The notes: a model not told the origin generated them from the letters alone. Shown: positions 11,410 through 22,754, counted from the stretch's first letter. The stretch is DNA of 64,000 bases from Isoetes taiwanensis (GCA_021234155.1 JAJEKV010000095.1:2436372-2500371); one strand, 5' to 3'. Numbers and translations: made by a program.

Positions 11410-11480
11410 TGCATTGGCCGAGAATCGAACTCGGGTCTGTACCGTGGCAGGGTACTATTCTACCACTAGACCACCAATGC
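11410..11480 (-). tRNA. tRNA-Gly(GCC)
   Basis: 71 nt, all stems paired, anticodon GCC in loop CTGCCAC, T-loop TTCGATT, discriminator A. A TTTT terminator lies about 22 nt downstream. Looks functional. Confidence 0.93.
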
Positions 11481-11898
11481 ACAAGTAATACAAATGAATA
11501 CCTTCTTAATTAACAAGCACATACAACCAACTCAATCAAATGCATCTCATAATCCAGTTCTCAAAAAAATATCGTGGCCGTACAATAAGGTGCAGGAATG
11601 GTTGTTCTTCTAATAAGTCCAAACAAATGATTATGCCAAGGCATAAAGCGACAAGATTTGCTCAATCACCGTGTTCTTCCTTGCTTGAACTTGATATCAT
11701 AAAAAATTGAAAGAATTAACATGTGAATGAGTAACAATGTCGAGCATTGGTGTGCCACTAATGGGGGCTATGCATAAACTCTAGAATATTGCGCCAGTGG
11801 AAGAGTGCGTGGGGAAACTGAATGACAAACTCTAAGTATTAATCGAATGGACGTATGTGATAGTAGGGACTATAAAATAATATGAACAAGCTCCTACA

Positions 11899-11980
11899 CG
11901 TGGATGATAGGATTCAAACTTATGCGAGCAAAGCCCACATGATTTCTAGTCATGCCCAATAACCACTCTGGCACATCCAC
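11899..11980 (-). pseudogene. tRNA-Ser(AGA) with damaged T-arm
   Basis: 82 nt. The anticodon loop CTAGAAA is normal. The T-loop reads TTTGAAT and one T-stem pair is broken (ATAAG against CCTAT), which spoils the B box. Confidence 0.65.
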
Positions 11981-12234
11981 GCCAGCATGTGGAATACTTC
12001 CGATACTTCTTAGATCATTGAGATATTTAGGAGGATAGGATTTGGCTATTGATTTATTCTCTCTCATTCTGATGTTTGATGGTTGGAAGAGCAAGATTAG
12101 CTTCGATCTCATTTCTCACACTATGGTGCAATCGATTGCTCAGTTATCCTTATGTCATTATCAACATGTTTAATATTAAATCTTCTTTTTGGCTCTTGCG
12201 CCAAGAACAAAATTGGAAGAGTTGAACCACAGGA

Positions 12235-12304
12235 TGCATTGGCCGAGAATCGAACTTCGGTCTCGCATGCATGTGGTACTATTCTACCACTAGACCACCA
12301 ATGC
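12235..12304 (-). pseudogene. Degenerate tRNA-Gly(GCC)
   Basis: Acceptor, D-arm and T-loop are kept, but the anticodon arm is replaced (cgcatgcatgtgg on the plus strand). No GCC anticodon. Confidence 0.7.
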
Positions 12305-12687
12305 ACAAGTAATACAAATGAATACCTTCTTAATTAACAAGCACATACAACCAACTCAATCAAATGCATCTCATAATCCAGTTCTCAAAAAAATATCGTG
12401 GCCGTACAATAAGGTTCAGGAATGGTTGTTCTTCTAATAAGTCCAAACAAATGATTATGCCAAGGCATAAAGCGACAAGATTTGCTCAATCACCGTGTTC
12501 TTCCTTGCTTGAACAATGAGTAACAATGTTGAGCATTCGTGTGCCACTAATGGAGGCTATGCATAAACCCTAGAATATTGCGTCAGTGGAAGAGTGCGTA
12601 GGGAATCTGAATGACAAACTCTAAGTATTAATCGAATGGATGTATGTGATAGTAGGGACTATAAAATAATATGAACAAGCTCCTACA

Positions 12688-12769
12688 CGTGGATGATAGG
12701 ATTCAAACCTATGCGAGCGAAGCCCACATGATTTCTGGTCATGCCCAATAACCACTCTGACACATCCAC
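12688..12769 (-). pseudogene. tRNA-Ser(AGA) variant with C33
   Basis: 82 nt with good stems, but the anticodon loop is CCAGAAA, so the universally conserved U33 is C. The T-loop is TTTGAAT and the A box has TGTCAG for TGCCAG. This is a recurring variant subfamily (also 15047, 19418, 52708, 53520, 55174). Confidence 0.7.
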
Positions 12770-12985
12770 GACGACATCTGGAATACTTCCGATTCTTCTT
12801 AGATCATTGAGATATTTAGGAGGATAGGATTTGGCTAGTCATTTGTTCTCTCTCATTGTGATGTTTGATGGTTGGAAGAGCAAGATTAGCTTCGATCTCA
12901 TGTCATTATCAACATGGTTTAATGCATTAAATCTTCTTTTTGGCTCTTGCGCCAAGAACAAAATTGGAAGAGTTGAACCACAGGA

Positions 12986-13056
12986 TGCATTGGCCGAGAA
13001 TCGAACTCGGGTCTGTACCATGGCAGGGTACTATTCTACCACTAGACCACCAATGC
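12986..13056 (-). tRNA. tRNA-Gly(GCC), position-38 variant
   Basis: 71 nt, all stems paired, anticodon GCC. The only change is in the anticodon loop (CTGCCAT for CTGCCAC). Probably still a usable structure. Confidence 0.83.
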
Positions 13057-13476
13057 ACAAGTAATATAAATGAATACGTTCTTAATTAACAAGCACATAC
13101 AACCAACTCAATCAAATGCATCTCATAATCCAGTTCTCAAAAAAATATCTTGGTCGTACAATAAGGTGCAGGAATGGTTGTTCTTCTAATAAGTCCAAAC
13201 AAACGATTATGCCAAGGCATAAAGCAACAAGATTTGCTCAATCACCGTGTTTTTCCATGCTTGAACTTGATATCATAAAAAATTGAAAGAATTAACATGT
13301 GAATGAGTAACAATGTCGAGCATTGGTGTGCCACTAATGGGGGCTATGCATAAACTCTAGAATATTGCGCCAGTGGAAGAGTGCGTGGGGAAACTGAATG
13401 ACAAACTCTAAGTATTAATCGAATGGACGTATGTGATAGTAGGGACTATAAAATGATATGAACAAGCTCCTACACG

Positions 13477-14842
13477 AACAAAATGGCCTTTTCCATTTTC
13501 CCCCTCCTTGCTTTTTCCTTTTTCTATCTCCCCCTTTCCCTTTTTCCCTCCCATTTTCACATTCCCTTTTTCCTTTTACTTTATTTTATTTTTCTTTTCT
13601 CCCATTCCATCCCCTTCGCTTCCCTTTCCCCTTTTCCCTTTTCCTTTGTCTTTTTCTTTCTTTTTTACTAATGGCCTTTTTCCCTTCCCTTTTCCTCCTC
13701 TCCTGACCCTTTCTCTCTTCCGCTTTTATTCGTGTCCTTTTTCCCTTCCATTTCCCTCTCTTCCGCCTCCTTTTCCTTACCTTTTTCCCTTTCTTTTTCT
13801 CATGTCTTTTTTCCATTCCCTTTATTTCTCTTCCCCCTTTTACAGGGCCATTCCCCTTTCCTCCCTCTTTTCTCTCTTCCTTTTTTCCGTTTCTCTCCTT
13901 CTTTTCTCTTCCTCTTTTCCCCATGCCCTTTTTCCCTTTTGCCCCTCCCCTCCCTTTTTCCCTTTCCATCCCTTCTCCCCTCCCTTTATCTCTTTCCTTT
14001 TTGTTTTAACTGTCCTTTTTCCCTTCCTTTTTTCTCCTTTCCCGACCTTTTTCCTCTTCCCCTTTCCCGTTGTCCCTTTTCGCTCCCTCCTCCTCTCCCC
14101 TTTGCCCCTTTTCCTCTCCCTTTTCTCTTTTCCTTTTCCCTTCCCTTCTCTCTACCCTTTTCCTCATCCCCCTTTTCCCTTCCCTTTTACTCCTGTCCTC
14201 ACCCTTTCCCTCTTCTCCTTTTTGTACTGTCCCTTTTTCCTTTCTTTTCTCCCTTTCTTTTCCTTTCTCTTTTTTGTGTTTTTTGCCATTTCTTTTTCCC
14301 TTTTACTTTTTGCCTTTTTTTTTATGTTTCACTTTGCTCTTTTCTCCTCCTTTTTTCTCCTTTCCCCACCTTTTTCCTCTTCCCCTTTCCCAATGTTCCT
14401 TTTCGCTCCCTAATCCTCCCCTTTCTTTTTCCTTTCTTTTTTCCCTTTTTCTTTTCTTTTCCCTTTTCCTTTTCCCTTCCCTCCTCTCTACCCTTTTCCT
14501 CATCCCCTTTTCAACTTCCCTTTTACTCCTATCCTCATCCTTTCCATCCTTTCATTTTTGTAGTGTCCTTTTTTTCTTTATTTTCCCTTCCCTTTTTCGT
14601 GCTCTTTTCCCTTTCCTTTTTCCCTTTCTTTCTTTCCCTTTTACCCGTGCCTTTTGCCTTTCATTTTGCCTTTTTCTCCTCCCTTTTCCTTTTCCCTTTC
14701 CTCTTCAGACATTAGAGCATGGCCAATCATGATGGTGGGAAGTCGTGTGATAAATCTCGGTCTTCGGATGCAATTAGTTGATCTCAACCAATCCAAATTA
14801 GGGTTTGATTCATGACATACGCTAAAACTTTATAATATAAGA
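13477..14842 (-). mobile_element. 3'-truncated Helitron with pyrimidine-rich body
   Basis: The 5' end TCTTATATTATAAAG is at 14842 on the minus strand, followed on the plus strand by tcaacatgg of the array. The expected 3' hairpin and CTAG at the left are missing; the body starts directly after cctacacg of a Ser leader. About 13480-14705 is almost all C and T. ORFs of 301 and 327 codons there are Phe/Pro/Leu/Ser low complexity and not genes. The 5' portion (14706-14842) is related to 46740-46867. Confidence 0.8.
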
Positions 14843-14919
14843 TCAACATGGTTTAATGCATTAAATCTTCTTTTTGGCTCTTGCGCCAAGAACAAAATTA
14901 GAAGAGTTGAACCACAGGA

Positions 14920-14990
14920 TGCATTGGCCGAGAATCGAACTCGGGTCTGTACCGTGGCAGGGTACTATTCTACCACTAGACCACCAATGC
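14920..14990 (-). tRNA. tRNA-Gly(GCC)
   Basis: Canonical 71-nt copy: perfect acceptor, GTACC/GGTAC anticodon stem with GCC, TTCGATT T-loop. Its upstream flank on the minus strand is shortened to about 56 bp by an internal deletion of the array. Confidence 0.92.
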
Positions 14991-15046
14991 ACAAGTAATA
15001 TTGCATCAGTGGAAGAGTGCGTAGGAAATCTGAACAAGCTCCTACA

Positions 15047-15128
15047 CGTGGATGATAGGATTCAAACCTATGCGAGCGAAGCCCACATGATTTCTGGTCA
15101 TGCCCAATAACCACTCTGACACATCCAC
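15047..15128 (-). pseudogene. tRNA-Ser(AGA) variant with C33
   Basis: 82 nt, loop CCAGAAA and T-loop TTTGAAT, as in the other variant-subfamily copies. Confidence 0.7.
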
Positions 15129-15382
15129 GACGACATCTGGAATACTTCCGATTCTTCTTAGATCATTGAGATATTTAGGAGGATAGGATTTGTCTAGTCA
15201 TTTGTTCTCTCTCATTGTGATGTTTGATGGTTGGAGCAAGATTAGCTTCGATCTCATTTCTCACACTATGGTGCAATCGATTGCTCAGTTATCCTTATGT
15301 CATTATCAACATGGTTTAATGCATTAAATCTTCTTTTTGGCTCTTGCGCCAAGAACAAAATTGGAAGAGTTGAACCACGGGA

Positions 15383-15454
15383 TGCATTGGTAGAAATCGA
15401 ACTTCGGTCTGCATCGCGGGTGGCGGTACTATTCTACCACTAGACCACCAATGC
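15383..15454 (-). pseudogene. Degenerate tRNA-Gly(GCC)
   Basis: Acceptor and D-arm are kept. The anticodon arm is scrambled, and the T-stem has lost bases (ttggtagaaatcg instead of ttggccgagaatcg). Confidence 0.7.
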
Positions 15455-15870
15455 ACATGTAATACAAATGAATACCTTCTTAATTAACAAGCACATACAA
15501 CCAACTCAATCAAATGCATCTCATAATCCAGTTCTCAAAAAAATATCTTGGTCGTACAATAAGGTGCAGGAATGGTTGTTCTTCTAATAAGTCCAAACAG
15601 ACGATTATGCCAAGGCATAAAGCGACAAGATTTGCTCAATCACCGTGTTTTTCCATGCTTGAACTTGATATCATAAAAAAATTGAAAGAATTAACATGTG
15701 AATGAGTAACAATGTCGAGCATTGGTGTGCCACTAATGGGGGCTATGCATAAACTCTAGAATATTGCGCCAGTGGAAGAGTGCGTGGGGAATCTGAATGA
15801 CAAACTCTAAATATTAATCGAATGGACGTATGTGATAGGAACTATAAAATAATATGAACAAGCTCCTACA

Positions 15871-15952
15871 CGTGGATGATTGGATTCGAACCTCTGTGAG
15901 CAAAGCCCACATGATTTCTAGTCATGCCCAATAACCACTCTGGCACATCCAC
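15871..15952 (-). tRNA. tRNA-Ser(AGA) with weak T-stem
   Basis: 82 nt, anticodon loop CTAGAAA and T-loop TTCGAAT intact. The T-stem AGAGG/CCAAT has two mismatches. Function doubtful but possible. Confidence 0.7.
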
Positions 15953-16474
15953 GCCAGCATGTGGAATACTTCAGATACTTCTTAGATCATTGAGATATTT
16001 AGGAGGATAGGATTTGGCTAGTTATTTATTCTCTCTCATTCTGATGTTTGATGGTTGGAAGAGCAAGATTAGCTTCGATCTCATTTCTCACCCTATGGTG
16101 CAATCGATTGCTCAGTTATCCTTATGTCATTATCAAAATGGTTTAATGCATTAAATCTTCTTTTTGGCTCTTCACACTGACCCCGAATTTTGGTCCACAA
16201 TTGTTTTTTACTTGTACGGAAGTGTTGTTTTATGCCAAAAACAACACCAAAATGGCCCCAAAAGTCCACGTGGCCCGTTTATCCGGATTTGCACAAAGAG
16301 ACAGTGGTTTTTTGGCAAAAAATCCCACGGTGGTTTTTCTGACACTTTTTCGTTTTTTTGTCAACGTGTCCTTTTTTTCAGTGTTGTTTTTACCGAACTT
16401 TTTCGACGTGTAGTTTTTTTCTTGACTGTAGTTTTTGAAGGAGCTATACGTTGTTTGTCTTCTAAATAACATGC

Positions 16475-16712
16475 GTAGATTTAGATATTACTACAGGTTA
16501 AAAATAATATTACAACATCAAAATCGATGGTTTTTAAAAAAAATTACATGTTGTTTAATAAAATACCACATGCGCTATTTAAATTTAGCTATTGTAGATT
16601 TAGATATTACTACAGGCTAAAAATAATATTACAACATCAAAATCGATGGTTTTTAAAAAAATACATGTTGTTTAATAAAATACCACATGCGCTATTTAAA
16701 TCTAGCTATTGT
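16475..16712. repeat. 119-bp tandem duplication
   Basis: Two copies of an AT-rich unit beginning gtagatttagatattac, starting at 16475 and 16594. The same pair recurs near 24250-24490. Confidence 0.85.
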
Positions 16713-17246
16713 TGTTAATGCTACCAACTATTGTTTTTCAAAATAAGGACATGTAAAAACATTATTGTGACACATAGAAAAGCGAGGTGTTGTTTTTTGA
16801 AGTGTTTTTAACCAATGAAATATTAACACGCAGCATGCTTTTTAAATAAAAACTCATTATTTTTATTAATGAAATATCAACACGTGGCACATTGAAATAT
16901 CAACACGTGGCACATTAAAAAAAGCTAATATGTACCAAAAATCAATATATCATGAATTGCTTAATTTAAAATAAAAATGCCTTTTTGGGAATCGAACCCA
17001 AACAAGTCCATAAAGCATAATATTATTTATTTGTAATCCAAATTTTAAAATTCTATCACTGATTATAGGATAATGGGGAAGATAAGGCTTGTTAATAATA
17101 TCTTTTGGATTTTAAGTGGATTATTGTTTTGTGAGAAAGTTCATAACAATGCCAATGGATGCATTTTTCAAAACATTAAAATTCTACAAAGACTATTATT
17201 GCAGTGCCTTAGTAAGTTTTCAAATCTTGATGGTTTGCCTATTATA

Positions 17247-18072
17247 TTACAAACTGCACGAAGTTGAAATGGATTGTTTCTCCAGTTGCTTGTGAGCATT
17301 TGATTTTACACGATCTGTGCCGCAATGCAATAGTACTGCTGCAACATTTTTCTTCTCTGTAACCTGACAAAGAAAGTATGATGAGAACATGATTGAAATC
17401 TCAAATTGGAGCAAAAAAACAAATGCCACATGTACCTCTGATGTTTTCTTAGGCTGCTTTAGCTCCTCAAATTTAGGAGCATCATTTTTTAATTTCTTGC
17501 CCATCCATTTCTTCAGTTCAGATCGATTGAAGAGCAAAAGGGCTAGTTCTGCAAACAAAGTTAACAGAAGTAAGGAGTAGAGCACAGAAGAATGGCAGAA
17601 ACGTAAATGCAAAATCCAGCAAGATTACTTGCCTTCACTTCCATCGTCTAAAATTGCTTTGGACTTAGCTTGCTTTGAAAAAAAGACTTAACAAATTAGT
17701 AGTAGGCTAAACAAATCTATGCAGCTAAATAGAGCAATCTACTAGTATTAGCATTATAGTTTACCAGATTTGTACTGTCAACCCGTTCAGAGAGGAAACA
17801 AATTCAAGCATAAAAAATATTTTGATTCTTTGACGTGACCGAAGTTGAGTAGTTACGTCCCCGTTTAAATGAATCGATCTATAACAGCCAGGTAAACATT
17901 TCCTACATGCCCGAAGTATGTAACTCAGCTCTATCTATATAGATCGACCTCTCATAGGCAGGCAAACTAGAATCCAATACCAGGATAGACGCACCTGGGG
18001 AAGCATCACACAGTGTTCCAATCCGCCAAGCACGTCCCGCTCAGCCAGACCTCCGCTCAAGCATGCACCCAT
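17247..18072 (-). CDS. Unrecognised short four-exon gene model, probably a captured gene fragment
   Basis: On the minus strand four exons join in phase: 17995-18072 (ATG start, 26 codons, donor GTGCGT), about 17633-17672 (donor GCAAGT, a GC-AG type intron), 17436-17548 (donor GTACAT) and 17247-17363 (ending in a stop). The product would be about 115 residues, with a Lys-rich middle (ELKKWMGKKLKNDAPKFEEL) and no membrane segment or motif I know. It lies inside a transposon left end, so capture of a host gene segment is the likeliest origin. A second copy (25042-25861) is broken. Exon 2 boundaries are the least certain. Confidence 0.4.
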
Positions 18073-18170
18073 CACCAAGAAATCATCAGAGCCCAATCGA
18101 AGAGGGAGGGAAATGACGGCAATGCCATGCAGCCAGTAGATTGACAGATTTTAACAGTAAAAAACGAAAG

Positions 18171-18349
18171 GGGAAGAGCTTAGTTTGGGAACCAAAGGGA
18201 CACTGCCGGATTTGCATGCGCTTCAAGAAAGGGGGAAGAGCTTACGTTTGGGAACCCAAAGGGACATTGCCGGATTTGCATGCGCTTCAAGAAAGCGGGA
18301 AGAGCTTAGGTTTGGGGAACCCAAAGGGACATTGCCGGATTTGCATGCG
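18171..18349. repeat. 62-64-bp triple tandem repeat
   Basis: Three copies starting gggaagagctta at 18171, 18233 and 18297. The same triple repeat is at 25960-26141. Confidence 0.85.
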
Positions 18350-18610
18350 GCATAAAGCGACAAGATTTGCTCAATCACCGTGTTTTTCCATGCTTGAGCT
18401 TGATATCATAAAAAATTGAAAGAATTAACATGTGAATGAGTAACAATGTCGAGCATTGGTGTGCCACTAATGGGGGCTATGCATAAACTCTAGAATATTG
18501 CGCCAGTGGAAGAGTGCGTGGGGAAACTGAATGACAAACTCTAAGTATTAATTATCGAATGGACGTATGTGATAGTAGGGACTATAAAATAATATGAACG
18601 AGCTCCTACA

Positions 18611-18681
18611 CGTGGAGGAAATATGCGAGCGAAGCCCACATGATTTCTGGTCATGCCCAATAACCACTCTAACACATCCAC
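18611..18681 (-). pseudogene. tRNA-Ser(AGA) lacking its T-arm
   Basis: The T-arm is missing; only 71 nt remain. The anticodon loop is the C33 variant CCAGAAA. Confidence 0.75.
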
Positions 18682-18928
18682 GACGACATCTGGAATACTT
18701 CCGATTCTTCTTAGATCATTGAGATATTTAGGAGGATAGGATTTGGCTTCTCTCTCATTGTGATGTTTGATGGTTGGAAGAGCAAGATTAGCTTCGATCT
18801 CATTTCTCACACTATGGTGCAATCGATTGCTCAGTTATCCTTATGTCATTATCAACATGGTTTAATGCATTAAATCTTCTTTTTGGCTCTTGCGCCAAGA
18901 ACAAAATTGGAAGAGTTGAACCACAGGA

Positions 18929-18999
18929 TGCATTGGCCGAGAATCAAACTCGGGTCTGTACCATGGCAGGGTACTATTCTACCACTAGACCACCAATGC
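18929..18999 (-). pseudogene. tRNA-Gly(GCC) with altered T-loop
   Basis: 71 nt, anticodon GCC. The T-loop is TTTGATT and loop position 38 is changed as at 12986. The B box is weakened. Confidence 0.65.
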
Positions 19000-19417
19000 A
19001 CAAGTAATACAAATGAATACCTTCTTAATTAACAAGCACATACAATCAACTCAATCAAATGCATCTCATAATCCAGTTCTCAAAAAAATATCTTGGTCGT
19101 ACAATAAGGTGCAGGAATGGTTGTTCTTCTAATAAGTCCAAACAAACGATTATGCCAAGGCATAAAGCAACAAGATTTGCTCAATCACCGTGTTTTTCCA
19201 TGCTTGAACTTGATATCATAAAAAATTGAAAGAATTAACATGTGAATGAGTAACAATGTCGAGCATTGGTGTGCCACTAATGGGGGCTATGCATAAACTC
19301 TAGAATATTGCGCCAGTGGAAGAGTGCGTGGGGAAACTGAATGACAAACTCTAAGTATTAATTGAATGGACGTATGTGATAGTAGGGACTATAAAATAAT
19401 ATGAACAAGCTCCTACA

Positions 19418-19501
19418 CGTGGATGATAGGATTCAAACCTATGCGAGCCCCTTTCCCACATGATTTCTGGTCATGCCCAATAACCACTCTGACACATCCA
19501 C
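19418..19501 (-). pseudogene. tRNA-Ser(AGA) variant with altered variable arm
   Basis: C33 variant loop and TTTGAAT T-loop. The variable arm contains an aberrant ccccttt stretch that looks like sequence from the neighbouring pyrimidine-rich Helitron. Confidence 0.65.
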
Positions 19502-19760
19502 CACGACATCTGGAATACTTCCGATTCTTCTTAGATCATTGGGATATTTAGGAGGATAGGATTTGTCTAGTCATTTGTTCTCTCTCATTGTGATGTTTGA
19601 TGGTTGGAAGAGCAAGATTAGCTTCGATCTCATTTCTCACACTATGGTGCAATCGATTGCTCGCTTATCCTTATGTCATTATCAACATGGTTTAATGCAT
19701 TAAATCTTCTTTTTTGGCTCTTACGCCAAGAACAAAATTAGAAGAGTTGAACCACACAGA

Positions 19761-19831
19761 TGCATTGGCCGAGAATCGAACTTCGAGGTCCATCACGTGG
19801 CGGTACTATTCTACCACTAGACCACCAATGC
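19761..19831 (-). pseudogene. Degenerate tRNA-Gly(GCC)
   Basis: 71 nt and the acceptor is intact, but the anticodon arm and 3' T-stem region are scrambled between the former CTG and CAG sites. No GCC anticodon. Confidence 0.7.
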
Positions 19832-20256
19832 ACAAGTAATACAAATGAATACCTTCTTAATTAACAAGCACATACAACCAACTCAATCAAATGCATCTCA
19901 TAATCCAGTTCTCAAAAAATATCGTGGTCGCACAATAAGGTGCGAAATGGTTGTTCTTCTAATAAGTCCAAACAAATGATTATGCCAAGGCATAAAGCGA
20001 CAAGATTTGCTCAATCACCGTGTTTTTCCTTGCTTGAACTTGATATCATAAAAATTGAAAGAATTAACATGTGAATGAGTAACAATGTTGAGCATTGGTG
20101 TGCCACTAATGGAGGCTATGCATAAACCCTAGAATATTGCGTCCAAGTGGAAGAGTGCGTGGGGAAACCGAATGACAAACTCTAAGTATTAATCGAATGG
20201 GGCCGTTATGTGATAGTAGGGACTATAAAATGATATGAACAAGCTCCTACACGTGG

Positions 20257-21698
20257 AAAAATGGCCTTTTCCATTTTTCCCCCCTTGATTTTTCCTTTTT
20301 TTTCATGCCCCCTTTCCCTTTTTCCTCCCATTTTCACATTCCCTTTTTCCTTTTACTTTATTTTTATTTTTCTTTTTTAGATTCCATAGGATTTCCCACT
20401 TTCTCTGGGGCTTTGCATAAACTCTTTTCCCTTTTTCCCTTTCCTTTGTCTTTTTGATTCTTTTTACTAATTTCCTTTTTGGACATATGTCCGGGACTTT
20501 TTCTCATAATGAACAAGATTCCTCTTTTTCTCTTCAACATGGTTTAATGCCTTTTTCCCTTCCATTTCCCTCTCTTTCCAAGAACAAAATTAGAAGATTT
20601 GAACCCTTTTTCCATTTCTTTTTTAAAGCATTAAATGTCTTTTTTCCATTCCCTTTATTTAAAATCTTTTCCATTTAGACCACCAATGGCCAAGTAATCC
20701 TCTTTTCTCTCCTTCCTTTTTCCGTTTCTCTCCTTTACAACCAACTTCCTCTTTTCCCCATGCCCAAGTAATACCAAAAAAATACCTTTTTTTCCCTTTC
20801 CATCCCTAAGTCCCTCCCTTTTATCCTTTCCTTTTTGTTTTGCTCAATGATCCTTTTTCCCTTCCTTTTTTCTCCTTTCCATAAAAAATTTTTCCTCCTC
20901 CCTTTCCCTTTGTCCCTTTTGGAGGCCTCCTCCTCTCCCCTTTTGCCAAGAGTTTTCCTTTCCCCCTTTTCTCTTTTCCTTTTTCATTCCCTTCCCAATC
21001 TCTCTATTGGTTTTTCCTCATCCCCCCTTTCCCTTCCCCCCCTTTTCCTTTCCTTCCCCCCTTTTTTCTTCTCCTTTTTTTTTTTTTCCTTTTTTCCTTT
21101 TTTTTTTTTTTTTTTGACAAACTCTTTTAATCTTTTTTTATTTGACTATAAAATTGAACAAGCTGCCTTTTCCTTTCACTTTTCCCCTTGATCTTTTCTC
21201 CTCCCACATCCTTTCCCCACCTTTTTTCCTCTTTCCCCTTTGAGATGTTTTTTCCTCCCTAATCCTCCCCTTTCTTTTTTCCTTTTTCTCTTTTTTTTTC
21301 TGTTTTCTTGGTTCCTTTTCCCTTCCCTCCCTCCTTTATTTTCCCTCATCCCCTTTTTGAACTTCCCCTTTCGCCCATCCTATATCCTCATCCTTTTAAT
21401 GCATCCTTTCATTTTTTTTAGTGTCCTTTTTTTTCTTTAAATTTTTTCTTGAACTTTGCATTGGTTAATTTTCCTTTCCTTTTTTTCCCTTTCTTTCTTT
21501 CCCCACTAGACCACTTTTGCCTTTCATTTTGCCTTTTTCTCCTAATTCCTTTTCCTTTTCCCAACTCTTCAGACATTAGAAATGGCCAATCATGATGGTG
21601 GGAAGTCATAAAAATATCTTCGGATGCAATTAGTTGATCTCAACCAATCCAAATTAGGGTTTGATTCATGACATACGTTAAAACTTTTAAATATAAGA
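20257..21698 (-). mobile_element. Pyrimidine-rich Helitron copy, blended with array sequence
   Basis: A homologue of 13477-14842 with the same left junction and the 5' end TCTTATATTTAAAAG at 21698. Unlike its sister, the C/T tract is peppered with array words in array order: tcaacatggtttaatg, ccaagaacaaaattagaag, tagaccaccaatg, gacaaactc, gactataaaa. This reads like a consensus built from two different read populations. Confidence 0.7.
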
Positions 21699-21775
21699 TC
21701 AACATGGTTTAATGCATTAAATCTTCTTTTTTTTCTCTTTGCGCCAAGAACAAAATTAGAAGAGTTGAACCATGT

Positions 21776-21854
21776 GAATGATTGGCAATGTCGAGAATCG
21801 AACTTCTAATGGGGGCTATGTGGCGGTAATATTCTACCACTAGACCACCAATGC
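21776..21854 (-). pseudogene. Blended remnant of tRNA-Gly
   Basis: The D-arm and 5' acceptor side (ctaccactagaccaccaatgc) are clear. The other half mixes tRNA sequence with another part of the array (gaatgattggcaatgtcgagaatcg and ctaatgggggctatg). Probably a consensus artefact. Confidence 0.6.
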
Positions 21855-21920
21855 ACAAACTAAATATTGCATCGAATGGAAGAGTGATAGGGACTATAAA
21901 ATAATAAACAAGCTCCTACA

Positions 21921-22004
21921 CGTGGATGATAGGATTCAAACCTATGCGAGCCAAAGCCCACATGATTTCTACGGTCATGCCCAATAACCACTCGACACAT
22001 CCAC
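21921..22004 (-). pseudogene. Degenerate tRNA-Ser(AGA) variant
   Basis: Recognisable over its whole length, but the anticodon stem has inserted bases (ttctacggtcatg) and the D-arm has lost bases at its CTG (ctcgacac). Confidence 0.65.
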
Positions 22005-22264
22005 GGCGACATCACATCCGGAATACTTCCGATTCTTCTTAGATCATTGAGATATTTAGGAGGATAGGATTTGTCTAGTCATTTGTTCTCTCTCATTGTG
22101 ATGTTTGATGGTTGGAGCAAGATTAGCTTCGATCTCATTTCTCACACTATGGTGCAATCGATTGCTTTCGCTTATCCTTATGTCATTATCAACATGGTTT
22201 AATGCATTAAATCTTCTTTTGGCTCTTGCGCCAAGAACAAAATTGGAAGAGTTGAACCACAGGA

Positions 22265-22339
22265 TGCATTGGTCGAGAATCGAACTTCGGTCCAGCATCT
22301 GCAAGTGGCGGTACTATTCTACCACTAGACCACCAATGC
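22265..22339 (-). pseudogene. Degenerate tRNA-Gly(GCC)
   Basis: 75 nt. The anticodon arm is scrambled, and the acceptor stem and T-loop TTCGATT are kept. Confidence 0.7.
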
Positions 22340-22754
22340 ACATGTAATACAAATGAATACCTTCTTAATTAACAAGCACATACAACCAACTCAATCAAAT
22401 GCATCTCATAATCCAGTTCTCAAAAAAAATATCTTGGTCGCACAATAAGGTGCAGGAATGGTTGTTCTTCTAATAAGTCCAAACAAATGATTATGCCAAG
22501 GCATAAAGCGACAAGATTTGCTCAATCACCGTGTTTTTCCATGCTTGAACTTGATATCATAAAAAATTGAAAAGAATTAACATGTGAATGAGTAACAATG
22601 TCGAGCATTGGTGTGCCACTAATGGGGGCTATGCATAAACTCTAGAATATTGCGCCGAAGGGAAGAGTGTGGGGGAATCAATGACAAACTCTAAATATTA
22701 ATCGAATGGACGTGTGTGATAGGAACTATAAAATAATATGAACAAGCTCCTACA

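Larger units (their letters stand above)
11330..13476 (-). repeat. tRNA-Gly/tRNA-Ser array block (about 2.6 units)
   Basis: Contains Gly copies at 11410, 12235 and 12986 and Ser copies at 11899 and 12688. The second unit is shortened. The block stops in cctacacg, the leader of a Ser copy, where a Helitron fragment follows. Confidence 0.85.
14843..16172 (-). repeat. tRNA-Gly/tRNA-Ser array block
   Basis: Contains Gly copies at 14920 and 15383 and Ser copies at 15047 and 15871. The first unit is shortened (Gly to Ser distance 56 bp instead of about 415). It ends at ggctctt, where the left end of the large transposon copy begins. Confidence 0.85.
16173..18349 (+). mobile_element. Left-end fragment of the large CACTA-like element (duplicate copy)
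   Basis: It begins CACACTGACCCCG directly after the array's ctt, as the large element at 23887 does, and matches 23887-26141 throughout. It stops inside the third repeat at about 18349, where array sequence (gcataaagcgac) resumes, so it lacks the right end. It was probably copied with the surrounding array by unequal exchange. It contains a 119-bp duplication, a short four-exon gene model and a 62-bp triple repeat. Confidence 0.75.
18349..20256 (-). repeat. tRNA-Gly/tRNA-Ser array block
   Basis: Contains Ser copies at 18611 and 19418 and Gly copies at 18929 and 19761. The last unit shows CAG/CTG-type damage (gtgcaggaatgg reads gtgcgaaatgg). It ends in a Ser leader (cctacacgtgga). Confidence 0.82.

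Noticed and set aside
13458..14732. 301- and 327-codon ORFs
   Set aside because: Pyrimidine tract of a truncated Helitron; no codon structure.
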